Of a stretch of DNA of 64,000 bases, positions 9,359 through 17,118 are shown in pieces (position 1 is the stretch's first letter; each line of letters begins with the position of its first letter). Made by a program: the position numbers and the translations under genes. The notes under the pieces were generated by a model. It was not told where the DNA came from and did not search any database. It saw nothing but the letters and a program-made list of their open reading frames with translations. The stretch comes from Hyphococcus flavus (lineage in GTDB: Bacteria > Pseudomonadota > Alphaproteobacteria > Caulobacterales > Parvularculaceae): the NCBI RefSeq assembly GCF_028748065.1, contig NZ_CP118166.1:1875501-1939500 (forward strand). Reading direction: 5' to 3'.

Positions 9359-10306
9359 ATGGCTGAAAATTCAAACGTATTTTCCGGTTGCATGCCCGCG
9401 TTAATGACCCCTTGCGATGCTAACGGTCGCCCGGATTTTCATGCGCTCGCCAGTAAGGGTGAGGAACTGATAGCCGCTGGCATGAGCGCGGTTGTCTATT
9501 GCGGTTCCATGGGCGACTGGCCGCTTCTGACAGATGAGCAACGCATGAATGGCGTGGCGGCGCTTTGCGACAAAGGCGTTCCGGTGGTGGTGGGTACTGG
9601 TGCGCAAAACACGCATCGCGCCGCGGCGATCGCAGAACACGGCGCCAAAGCCGGTGCTGCAGGGTTGATGGTTATACCGCGCGTGCTTTCGCGAGGCGTT
9701 TCTCCAATCGCTCAGTATAACCACTTCAAAGCGATCCTCAGTGCTGCACCGGACCTGCCTGCTGTTATCTATAACAGCCCTTATTACGGATATGAGACCA
9801 AGGCGGATCTTTTCTTCAAGGTTCGCGCAGAGCATTCTAGTCTAGTTGGCTTCAAAGAGTTCGGTGGAGCGCAATCGCTCAGCTACGCAGCAGAACATAT
9901 TACGTCAGCCGATCCCGATCTGATTTTAATGGTTGGCGTAGATACGCAAGTCTTCCATGGTTATGTTAATTGCGCCGCCGGCGGCGCCATCACCGGTGTT
10001 GGCAATGCGTTGCCGCGCGAAGTGTTGCGGCTTGTGGAACTTTGCGAGCGTGCGGCGGCAGGCGATGTGGTAGCGCGCCGGAATGCGCGTGAACTTGATA
10101 ACGCCTTGAACGTCCTTTCCACCTTTGATGAAGGGCCGGACCTCGTACTCTACTACAAGCATCTGATGGTGCTTGAGGGGAATCCGGAATACGCACATCA
10201 GCTTAATTCAGCAGACCAACTAAGCCCCTCTCAGAAAGCTTTTCTAGAGCAGAGTTGGCGCCAGTTCCGCGAATGGTGGTCAGCCTGGCCGGGCGCCAAG
10301 GACTGA
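9359..10306 (+). CDS. lhpC: DHDPS/NAL-family lyase, probable delta1-pyrroline-4-hydroxy-2-carboxylate deaminase
   Basis: Protein of 315 residues, a TIM-barrel class I aldolase of the dihydrodipicolinate synthase family. The Schiff-base lysine is Lys166 in VGFKEFGG and the catalytic tyrosine is Tyr138 in IYNSPYYG. GSMGDWPLLT replaces the usual GTTGE loop, as in hydroxyproline-pathway deaminases. In the D-hydroxyproline route this enzyme converts delta1-pyrroline-4-hydroxy-2-carboxylate to 2-oxoglutarate semialdehyde and ammonia. The three following genes supply the epimerase, oxidase and semialdehyde dehydrogenase, which makes this assignment much stronger than family membership alone. GAGGAGA precedes the ATG. 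It opens the operon, 143 bp from the divergent PAS-AraC gene. Confidence 0.9.
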   Translation: MAENSNVFSGCMPALMTPCDANGRPDFHALASKGEELIAAGMSAVVYCGSMGDWPLLTDEQRMNGVAALCDKGVPVVVGTGAQNTHRAAAIAEHGAKAGAAGLMVIPRVLSRGVSPIAQYNHFKAILSAAPDLPAVIYNSPYYGYETKADLFFKVRAEHSSLVGFKEFGGAQSLSYAAEHITSADPDLILMVGVDTQVFHGYVNCAAGGAITGVGNALPREVLRLVELCERAAAGDVVARRNARELDNALNVLSTFDEGPDLVLYYKHLMVLEGNPEYAHQLNSADQLSPSQKAFLEQSWRQFREWWSAWPGAKD

Positions 10307-10316
10307 ACGTTCGCTT

Positions 10317-11246
10317 GTGCGTGTAATTGATTCTCATACTGGCGGAGAGCCAACGCGGATAATTATCGAAGGCGGTCCCGACCTTGGGGATGGGCCGATA
10401 TCGGATCGCCGCGCGCTTTTTGCTGAAAAATATGATCATTATCGTACAATGTGCGTATGTGAACCGCGATGTTCTGATGCGACGGTCGGGGCGCTTCTTT
10501 GCGACCCCGTGGATCCAACCTGCACGGCAGGCGTTATATTTTTTAACACGGCCGGATATCTAGGCATGTGCGGGCACGGCGTTATTGGGTTGCTCGTCAC
10601 TCTTGCTTATCTTGGTAAAATAAATCCAGGAGCACACCGCATTGAAACACCTGTGGGGATTGTGACTGCGGAATTACTTACCGCAAACAAGGTGCGGCTG
10701 GAAAATATTGAGAGTTACCGATTCCGTAGCAATGTGACGGTTAATGTTCCCGGACTCGGCGCTGTCACGGGGGATGTCGCTTGGGGCGGTAACTGGTTTT
10801 TTTTGGTTGACGGAACGCCGCTGGCGTTGTCGCTAAAAAATGTTTCGGAATTGACGCACGTGTCCTCCAAAATTCGCCGCGCGCTTTCCGACGCAGGCGT
10901 TACGGGCAAAGGCGGCGCCGAAATAGACCATGTTGAGTTTTTTCAGGACCCGCCGGAAAGCGATGCTGACAGCCGCAATTTTGTACTCTGTCCCGGCGGC
11001 GCTTATGACCGTTCGCCGTGTGGCACTGGGACCAGTGCAAAGCTCGCCTGTCTCGCTGCAGATGGGAAGTTAGACCCGGAGGAGATCTGGGTTCAGGAAA
11101 GCATTGTGGGAAGCCGCTTTGCAGCATCTTACCGGGTAGGCAAGGGCGGTGGCGTTATCCCATCGATTACAGGAGAAGCGTTTGTTTTCGGTGAGACGCA
11201 ATTAGTCTTTCAAAATGATGATCCGTTCCGGTTGGGGATTGCATGA
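10317..11246 (+). CDS. lhpA: 4-hydroxyproline 2-epimerase (proline racemase superfamily, Cys/Cys)
   Basis: Protein of 309 residues that interconverts trans-4-hydroxy-L-proline and cis-4-hydroxy-D-proline without cofactor. Both catalytic cysteines are present: Cys85 in GYLGMCGHGVIG and Cys235 in YDRSPCGTGTSAK. The N-terminal DSHTGGEPTR block is also typical of 4-hydroxyproline epimerases. Translation begins at a GTG (10317), 10 bp after the deaminase stop; no in-frame ATG is closer. The stop overlaps the next gene as ATGA. It differs clearly from the Ser/Thr paralogue at 5313, so the two should have different reactions. Confidence 0.93.
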   Translation: MRVIDSHTGGEPTRIIIEGGPDLGDGPISDRRALFAEKYDHYRTMCVCEPRCSDATVGALLCDPVDPTCTAGVIFFNTAGYLGMCGHGVIGLLVTLAYLGKINPGAHRIETPVGIVTAELLTANKVRLENIESYRFRSNVTVNVPGLGAVTGDVAWGGNWFFLVDGTPLALSLKNVSELTHVSSKIRRALSDAGVTGKGGAEIDHVEFFQDPPESDADSRNFVLCPGGAYDRSPCGTGTSAKLACLAADGKLDPEEIWVQESIVGSRFAASYRVGKGGGVIPSITGEAFVFGETQLVFQNDDPFRLGIA

Positions 11247-12505
11247 GCCAGCAGTACACGGGCGGGTCTGTTATTGTCATTGGCGCCGGGATTATCGGGA
11301 TCGCCTGTGCACATTATCTTGCAGCGGAGGGGCGCCAGGTAACAGTTATTGATAAAGGATCAGTCGCAGATGGCTGCTCTTATGGAAACTGCGGCCATAT
11401 TTTACCAAGTCATGTATTGCCGTTGAATTCACCAGATGCAATCAAAAATGGCGTTCTGTCATTCTTTAATGCGAGCGCGCCTTTTCGGATAAAGCCGCAA
11501 TTAAAGCTTTCGTTCGTCAATTGGATGCTGCAATTTGCAAGATATTGTTCGCAGCAAAAGATACTAAAGTCTGCTGCCAGACTGAAAAGCATCCTTGATT
11601 CATCGTTTCAAGAATTTGAATCGCTATTGGATGGCGGCGTTGTCGATTGCGAGTGGAACAAGTGCGGGACGTTATATGTCTATCATTCGCAAAAAGCGTT
11701 TGAATCTTTTGAGAAGAAAAATGACCTTTTGACTAGAGAGTTTGGCGTTTCCGCGAAGAAAATCAGCGGCAACGATCTTGCAAATTTTGAACCTTCGCTG
11801 AAAAGCGGATTGGCGGGAGGATACTTTTATGAACAGGATGCAGTGGTTCATCCCAGCCGCCTTGCAACCGTTTGGGCGCGTCAGCTACAAAACGATGGCG
11901 TAGAATTTATCGAAAACTGCGAGGTTACATCACTTGAAAAGCAAGGTAACCGAATAAAATCAGTGATTACATCTAAAGGGGTTTTTAAAGCTGATGAGGT
12001 CGTGCTCTCCGCCGGTGCTTACAGCCCTTCACTTGCGAAAGAATTCGAGTGTGCAATTCCAGTCCTTCCAGGAAAAGGTTATTCACTCACCATCGCGCGG
12101 CCTGGCATATGTCCAAAAATGTCGATGGTTGCGCCGGAGAATAACGTTGCAATCACGCCGTTTGAGGATGGCTTGCGTCTTGGCTCGATGATGGAGTTCG
12201 TCGGGTTTAACGCAGAACTTCCGGCATTCAGAATGCGCCAGTTAGAAGAATGTGGAACAACCTATTTGCACATGGATAAGCCTGTCATTTATCAAGAAGA
12301 ATGGTTCGGTTGGCGCCCGATGACATGGGACAGTTTGCCAATTATTGGTCGAGCGCCGAATCTCTCAAACGCTCTTATCGCTACCGGCCATTGTATGATG
12401 GGCCTGATGTTGGCGCCGGCTACGGGCAGGCTTGTCGCGGAAATGATTGGTGAACGACCAACGCATATTCCTAGCGCGCCATTTTCGCCTGCGCGTTTTA
12501 ACTGA
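11243..12505 (+). CDS. FAD-dependent D-amino-acid dehydrogenase, probable D-hydroxyproline dehydrogenase
   Basis: Protein of 420 residues of the DadA / DAO family. The FAD-binding dinucleotide motif GAGIIGIACAHYLA lies at about residues 14-27, and the C-terminal FAD contact region with GWRPMTWDSLPIIGRAP and GHCMMGLMLAPATGRL is complete. In this operon it should oxidise cis-4-hydroxy-D-proline to delta1-pyrroline-4-hydroxy-2-carboxylate, passing electrons to the respiratory chain. It resembles the single-subunit dehydrogenases rather than the heteromeric complexes, since no partner subunits flank it. Start ATG overlaps the epimerase stop (ATGA), and its own stop is 32 bp before the aldehyde dehydrogenase start. 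Substrate is inferred from context. Confidence 0.88.
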   Translation: MSQQYTGGSVIVIGAGIIGIACAHYLAAEGRQVTVIDKGSVADGCSYGNCGHILPSHVLPLNSPDAIKNGVLSFFNASAPFRIKPQLKLSFVNWMLQFARYCSQQKILKSAARLKSILDSSFQEFESLLDGGVVDCEWNKCGTLYVYHSQKAFESFEKKNDLLTREFGVSAKKISGNDLANFEPSLKSGLAGGYFYEQDAVVHPSRLATVWARQLQNDGVEFIENCEVTSLEKQGNRIKSVITSKGVFKADEVVLSAGAYSPSLAKEFECAIPVLPGKGYSLTIARPGICPKMSMVAPENNVAITPFEDGLRLGSMMEFVGFNAELPAFRMRQLEECGTTYLHMDKPVIYQEEWFGWRPMTWDSLPIIGRAPNLSNALIATGHCMMGLMLAPATGRLVAEMIGERPTHIPSAPFSPARFN

Positions 12506-12537
12506 CGAAACTATAGAACAGACCACTGGAGGCAATG

Positions 12538-13974
12538 ATGTCGATATTTCAAAACTATATTGATGGACGCTGGGCGTCGAGTGACGCCGCGACAAAGAAC
12601 ATAAACCCATCAAATACTGATGATATCGTTGGTGAATATGCCCACGCCGATAAAAACCAGGCAGATGCGGCGATCGCTGCCGCTGTTGAGGCAAGCAAAA
12701 GCTGGCGTTATAGCGGCATTCAACAGCGTTTCGATATTCTTGATACGATTGGTTCCGAAATACTGGCCCGTAAAGATGAGTTGGGCCGGCTACTCGCGCG
12801 CGAAGAAGGAAAGATATTGCCGGAGGCAACGGGTGAGGTAGTCCGTGCAGGGCAAATCTTCAAGTTTTTTGCTGGTGAAGCGCTCCGTGTTCAAGGCGAG
12901 CATCTCAAGTCAGTAAGGCCGGGCGTCGAGGTGGAAGTCACGCGTGGGGCAGTGGGTGTAATAGGCATTATAACGCCATGGAATTTTCCGATCGCGATAC
13001 CGGCTTGGAAGATCGCGCCTGCGCTTGCCTATGGGAACACGGTTGTTTTCAAGCCTGCGGAACTTGTGCCGGGAAGCGCTTGGGCGCTTAGTGACATCAT
13101 TGCAAGATCAGGCCTGCCCAATGGAGTGTTCAATCTTGTTATGGGGAGTGGCCGTGAAGTCGGGCAAGCGATGCTGGATGATCGGCGCATCGATGCAGTT
13201 TCCTTCACTGGCTCCGTCAATACTGGCGGCGTTGTAGCAGCCTCCTGCAGCAGGCGAGGTGCAAAATACCAGCTTGAAATGGGTGGTAAAAACCCGCTGA
13301 TTGTTTTGGCCGATGCGGATATTGACAACGCTGTCGCCTGCGCGCTGAACGGAGCCTACTTTTCTACCGGTCAGCGCTGCACAGCGTCGTCGCGTCTGAT
13401 TGTCGTGGCGCCTGTTTATGACCAGTTTATCGAGGCGCTGAAATCCAAGGTCGAAAACCTAATTGTTGGTGACGCCCTAGCTGATGGAACCCAAATCGGG
13501 CCGGTCGTTGATCAGCGTCAGCTTGATCAAAACATTCGCTATGTTGATATTGGCAAAGAAGAAGGCGCCGAGTTGCTCTGTGGTGGTGAATTGTTGGAGC
13601 GCGAAACGCCCGGTTTTTACATGACGCCGGCGCTTTTCACGGAGACCAGCAACAAAATGCAGATTAACCGGGAAGAAATTTTTGGGCCCGTGGCGAGCGT
13701 CATCAAAGCCAGCGACATAGACGAGTCGATCTCGCTCGCCAATGATACGGAATTTGGGCTTTCCGCAGGCATCTGTACTACGTCGCTTAGCGCCGCGACG
13801 AAATTCAAACAGGAATGCCGCGCTGGCATGGTGATGGTGAACTTGCCGACCGCTGGTGTCGATTATCACGTGCCTTTTGGAGGCATGAAAGGTTCGAGCT
13901 ACGGCTCGCGCGAGCAGGGTCGCTACGCCGCCGAATTTTATACAACAGTCAAGACAGCCTATGTTGGGGCCTGA
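12538..13974 (+). CDS. Aldehyde dehydrogenase, probable 2-oxoglutarate semialdehyde dehydrogenase
   Basis: Protein of 478 residues, an NAD(P)+-dependent aldehyde dehydrogenase. The conserved ITPWNFPIAIPAWK block, the general-base glutamate in LEMGGKNPLIVL (about residue 247) and the nucleophilic cysteine in GQRCTASS (about residue 281) are all present. It closes the hydroxyproline operon by oxidising 2-oxoglutarate semialdehyde to 2-oxoglutarate, which enters the TCA cycle. Two ATG codons are adjacent at 12535 and 12538; the GGAGG at 12528-12532 is better spaced for the second. Related enzymes also act in pentose and glucarate catabolism, but those genes are not nearby. Confidence 0.9.
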   Translation: MSIFQNYIDGRWASSDAATKNINPSNTDDIVGEYAHADKNQADAAIAAAVEASKSWRYSGIQQRFDILDTIGSEILARKDELGRLLAREEGKILPEATGEVVRAGQIFKFFAGEALRVQGEHLKSVRPGVEVEVTRGAVGVIGIITPWNFPIAIPAWKIAPALAYGNTVVFKPAELVPGSAWALSDIIARSGLPNGVFNLVMGSGREVGQAMLDDRRIDAVSFTGSVNTGGVVAASCSRRGAKYQLEMGGKNPLIVLADADIDNAVACALNGAYFSTGQRCTASSRLIVVAPVYDQFIEALKSKVENLIVGDALADGTQIGPVVDQRQLDQNIRYVDIGKEEGAELLCGGELLERETPGFYMTPALFTETSNKMQINREEIFGPVASVIKASDIDESISLANDTEFGLSAGICTTSLSAATKFKQECRAGMVMVNLPTAGVDYHVPFGGMKGSSYGSREQGRYAAEFYTTVKTAYVGA

Positions 13975-14113
13975 GTTTTCTAGCTTTGTGTTGTGCCAGG
14001 GTTGTTGCTGCGTGTTGTGGATTTGACAACAATCTAAGCTTATAGCGGTTGTGCGAATGCTCGAGTCAGATCAATCGCATGGTTATACGGCTTCCGATCC
14101 TAGAAATGTAAGA

Positions 14114-14962
14114 ATGAATGTCATGACGAGTAAAATAGCCCACAAAAACCGAAAAAAAACGCTCGCCGAGAAGGCGGACAAATTCGTCTGCTATCAAGAG
14201 TCAGTACAAAGTCCGGATGTCGATGTCGAGTTTTTCGAACAAGCCTATAAGGAAGCCTATGACGCAAAACCACTTTCTTTGAGGGAGGACTTTTGCGGCA
14301 CGTTTAGCGTTTGCTGCGAGTGGGTGAAATCGCACAGAAAGAGAACCGCAGTAGGCGTCGACCTCTGCCCGACGACTCTTCAGTGGGGCCGTGATCATAA
14401 TCTTTTTCGCCTTAAGCCCACTCAAAAATTACGCGTCGCTGTATATGAAAAAGATGTTCGTTCAGTTTCCGACGTCAAATCCGATATTCTCACAGCCCAA
14501 AATTTTTCGTTCTGGCTTTTCAAAACCCGTAAGGAAGTGATCGAGTATTTCAAGGCCGCCTATCAGAATCTGAATGATCAGGGCGTCATGATTATGGATA
14601 TGATGGGAGGCGAAGAAACATATATTGAAAATCATACCGAAAAACGCGTTATTACCAAGGGTAAGAATGGTTTCAGCTATCATTGGGAACAAGCAAGATT
14701 TAACCCTGTCACTTCCGAGGGTACGTATTACATCCATTTTCGTTTTGCAGACGGCAGCAAACTAAAACGCGCTTTTGAATATAACTGGCGATTCTGGACG
14801 ATTCCCGAGGTGCGTGAAATGCTGGAGGAAGCAGGGTTTTCCAAAAGCCTTGTGTATTGGGAAACAGAAGACGAAAACGGCGACGACACTGGCGAATGGG
14901 AAGCAACCGAAGAAGCGCCCAGCCATCCGAGCTGGCTTTGCTACATTGTCGGGGTCAAGTGA
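14114..14962 (+). CDS. Class I SAM-dependent methyltransferase of unknown substrate
   Basis: Protein of about 282 residues. LREDFCGTFSVCCEWV carries a motif I-like glycine region, AVGVDLCPTTLQWG the acidic residue after strand beta2, and VMIMDMMGG a later strand, all consistent with a Rossmann methyltransferase. The frame is open 63 bases further upstream, but the longer N-terminus (from a GTG/ATG at 14051) is charged, low in structure and has no ribosome-binding site. The ATG pair at 14114/14123 is preferred. No signal or membrane segment. It is 139 bp beyond the hydroxyproline operon and convergent with the aldehyde dehydrogenase at 15087, so it probably has its own promoter. The substrate cannot be told from the sequence. 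Confidence 0.75.
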   Translation: MNVMTSKIAHKNRKKTLAEKADKFVCYQESVQSPDVDVEFFEQAYKEAYDAKPLSLREDFCGTFSVCCEWVKSHRKRTAVGVDLCPTTLQWGRDHNLFRLKPTQKLRVAVYEKDVRSVSDVKSDILTAQNFSFWLFKTRKEVIEYFKAAYQNLNDQGVMIMDMMGGEETYIENHTEKRVITKGKNGFSYHWEQARFNPVTSEGTYYIHFRFADGSKLKRAFEYNWRFWTIPEVREMLEEAGFSKSLVYWETEDENGDDTGEWEATEEAPSHPSWLCYIVGVK

Positions 14963-15086
14963 CGATGACTTTCTGTTTAAGTAAAACTTAGACAACTGTG
15001 CTGCTTCAGTTAGCATATGATAGCGCTTCGTCGCGACACGAACCGCCTTGACGTCAGTGATTAGACAGAAAGGAATGCATGTGCTG

Positions 15087-16532
15087 CTAGAATGGGTAGT
15101 GCGGTTTTTCAGTGTTTATTGTTATCCATTTTCGCTCGGTGAATGCGTCAATACCTGCAGCACCGCCAAAGCGTCCGTATCCTGATGCGCCAACACCCCC
15201 GAACGGCATTTGCGGTTCGTCATGTACTGTTGGACCATTGACATGACATATGCCGCTTTTGACGCGGCGGGCTATTGCAAGGGCGCGGCTGGCGTCTCTG
15301 CCAAATACAGCCGAGGATAATCCGTATTCGCTGTCGTTGGCGACGCGAATGGCCTCATCTTCATCGCTAACGCGAATGATTGATAATATCGGGCCAAAGC
15401 TTTCCTCGTGATAAAGCCGCATGTTTTGCGTAACGTTGTCGACTATTGTGGCTTGCATGATGAGGCCATTTGCATGGCCGCCGGCTATCAGCGCTGCGCC
15501 TTTTTCTGTGGCGTCATCAACCAGGGCCTTTGCATGCTCAACAGCTTTGCAATCAACCATATGGCTAATCACAACCTGTTCTGTGTTTGGTCCTGACGGT
15601 AGTGCAACTGCACGGGTGGCCAGTTTTTCAACAAATTGATCCGCACATGTTTGGTCGACAATGACGCGTTCAGTGGACATGCAAATTTGACCCTGGTTAG
15701 CATACCCGCCGAATATGGCGGCATCGACAGCAGCGTCGATGTCCGCATCGTCTAGTACGATTAAGGGCGCCTTGCCGCCAAGTTCCAGTAATACCGGTTT
15801 CAAAGCACGCGCACAGGTCTCAGCGATTATTCTGCCGACCCGCGTAGAGCCGGTGAAGTTTACCCGCCTGACAGCGGCATGTTCGATTAGGGCGGCGACG
15901 ATTTTACCGGCATCCTCCGGCGCATTGGAAATAACGTTGATCGCGCCCGCCGGCGCGCCTGCATCCTGCACCGCCTTGCCGATCATGTAATGCACGCCGG
16001 GACAAACTTCCGACGACTTCAAAATGACTGTGTTGCCGCAGGCAAGCGGTGTTGCAATTGCGCGCGCGCCCAAAATAATAGGTGCGTTCCAGGGAGCGAT
16101 GCCAAGAACAACTCCAGCAGGCTCGCGAACCGCCATCGAAATAGTGCCGGGGCGATCGGAAGGAATGACATCGCCATTAATTTGCGTTGTGATAGCGGCT
16201 GCTTCTCTAAACATATTTGCGGCGAGCATACAGTTGAATGCAGCCCACGGCGCTGTCGCACCTGTTTCGGCCATCATTTGGGTGACAAAATCTTCTTTTC
16301 TCTCGTCAATAATCTCCGCAGCTTTTCGTAGAACTTCCCTGCGCGCATTGGGTCCGTATGAAGACCATAATGAAAAAGCGCTCTGTGCAGCGTCTGCGGC
16401 GGAGACGGCGTCATCTATAGTTGCTGCTGCAGCTCTTGAGATTAACTCGTCAGTTTCTGCATTTATGCGTTTGAAGATGGCATTGTTAGAGGCAGGTTTT
16501 TCTTGCCCGCCGACCAGTAGTGGAAAATCCAT
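15087..16532 (-). CDS. Aldehyde dehydrogenase (salicylaldehyde / vanillin dehydrogenase-like)
   Basis: Protein of 481 residues from the ATG at 16532; a GTG 36 bases upstream gives a 493-residue form without a ribosome-binding site. GIAPWNAPIILG, VNFTGSTRVGR, the catalytic glutamate in LLELGGKAPLIVLDDAD and the catalytic cysteine in NQGQICMSTERVIVD are intact. The C-terminal pattern HDEPQMPFGGVGASGYGRFG is characteristic of the group that oxidises aromatic aldehydes such as salicylaldehyde and vanillin. It stands alone on the minus strand with no aromatic-pathway neighbours, so its natural substrate is uncertain. Confidence 0.85.
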   Translation of the reverse strand: MDFPLLVGGQEKPASNNAIFKRINAETDELISRAAAATIDDAVSAADAAQSAFSLWSSYGPNARREVLRKAAEIIDERKEDFVTQMMAETGATAPWAAFNCMLAANMFREAAAITTQINGDVIPSDRPGTISMAVREPAGVVLGIAPWNAPIILGARAIATPLACGNTVILKSSEVCPGVHYMIGKAVQDAGAPAGAINVISNAPEDAGKIVAALIEHAAVRRVNFTGSTRVGRIIAETCARALKPVLLELGGKAPLIVLDDADIDAAVDAAIFGGYANQGQICMSTERVIVDQTCADQFVEKLATRAVALPSGPNTEQVVISHMVDCKAVEHAKALVDDATEKGAALIAGGHANGLIMQATIVDNVTQNMRLYHEESFGPILSIIRVSDEDEAIRVANDSEYGLSSAVFGRDASRALAIARRVKSGICHVNGPTVHDEPQMPFGGVGASGYGRFGGAAGIDAFTERKWITINTEKPHYPF

Positions 16533-16995
16533 CGTTTGAGTCTCAAGCTGAGTTTTCAGGCTGCGCACTAGGCGGCTGTATTCAGACTAATACAGATATA
16601 TTCGGCTGGCGTCATCTTCACGACGAGCCTCCAATGAGGGTTTTTCGGTACTTTAGTTATATAATTGATTTCGCTAATTGGCTATTTGCTTTCGTGATAA
16701 TCAAAGGCAATGCGTGTGGTAACGAGATCATCGTTATTCGTGCACGTTTGCTCTATCCAATCCTATGGATTTCGCCGCTTGAGTAAGCCGCTCAAACATT
16801 GGTGTTTTTATTGGCTCGGAATGACGGCTTGAGGCGTTCCAAGGCATAAAACCAGCCAGATTGAAGCATTTTATTTTTATTGCGTTCACAAAAGCCAAGC
16901 CTGCTTGTCACGAAGCTTTATCGCTGCAAACCACCGGCTCATGAGCACGTAAACCCGAGTTAGGTGGGCGTGGTTCTTGAGGTGCTGTCATTTGC
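16533..16995. other. Long intergenic region without a supported gene
   Basis: This stretch separates the aldehyde dehydrogenase (minus) from the promoter region of the receptor at 17119. An 88-codon plus-strand frame at 16520-16786 overlaps the dehydrogenase start and has no ribosome-binding site or recognisable domain, so I do not call it. No RNA gene or mobile element was seen. The promoter of the minus-strand dehydrogenase should lie in its first 100 bases. Confidence 0.5.
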
Positions 16996-17019
16996 AAAAA
17001 CATTCACTAGTGATTTTTT
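16996..17019. promoter_or_regulatory. Upstream operator-like palindrome of the TonB receptor cluster (site 1)
   Basis: AAAAACATTCACTAGTGATT contains the inverted repeat TCAC-TA-GTGA and shares its first 12 bases (AAAAACATTCAC) with site 2 at 17081. It ends 2 bp before the -35-like element of the candidate promoter. The paired arrangement suggests binding by a dimeric regulator, for which the cluster's TetR protein at 21264 is the obvious candidate. Confidence 0.5.
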
Positions 17020-17021
17020 CA

Positions 17022-17051
17022 TTGCATGAAGGAATATAGTATGACTATATA
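17022..17051 (+). promoter_or_regulatory. Candidate sigma-70 promoter of the receptor cluster
   Basis: TTGCAT at 17022-17027 and TATATA at 17046-17051 are separated by 18 bases, an acceptable spacing for a housekeeping promoter. Transcription would start near 17058, giving a leader of about 60 bases before the ATG at 17119. Support is by pattern only. Confidence 0.4.
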
Positions 17052-17080
17052 GCGTTGAGAGGGCACGTATAACTAGATCC

Positions 17081-17104
17081 AAAAACATTCACACGTGAAT
17101 GCTT
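17081..17104. promoter_or_regulatory. Downstream operator-like palindrome (site 2)
   Basis: CATTCAC-AC-GTGAATG is a perfect 7-bp-arm inverted repeat preceded by AAAAA, repeating the first 12 bases of site 1. It lies in the predicted leader, 15 bp before the receptor start. Sites 1 and 2 are 85 bp apart (start to start), close to eight helical turns, and bracket the candidate promoter. That arrangement suits repression, possibly by looping. Confidence 0.55.
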
Positions 17105-17118
17105 GTTGGGAGGGGCCA

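Noticed and set aside
16520-16786. 88-codon plus-strand frame
   Set aside because: Overlaps the start of the aldehyde dehydrogenase, no ribosome-binding site, no domain.
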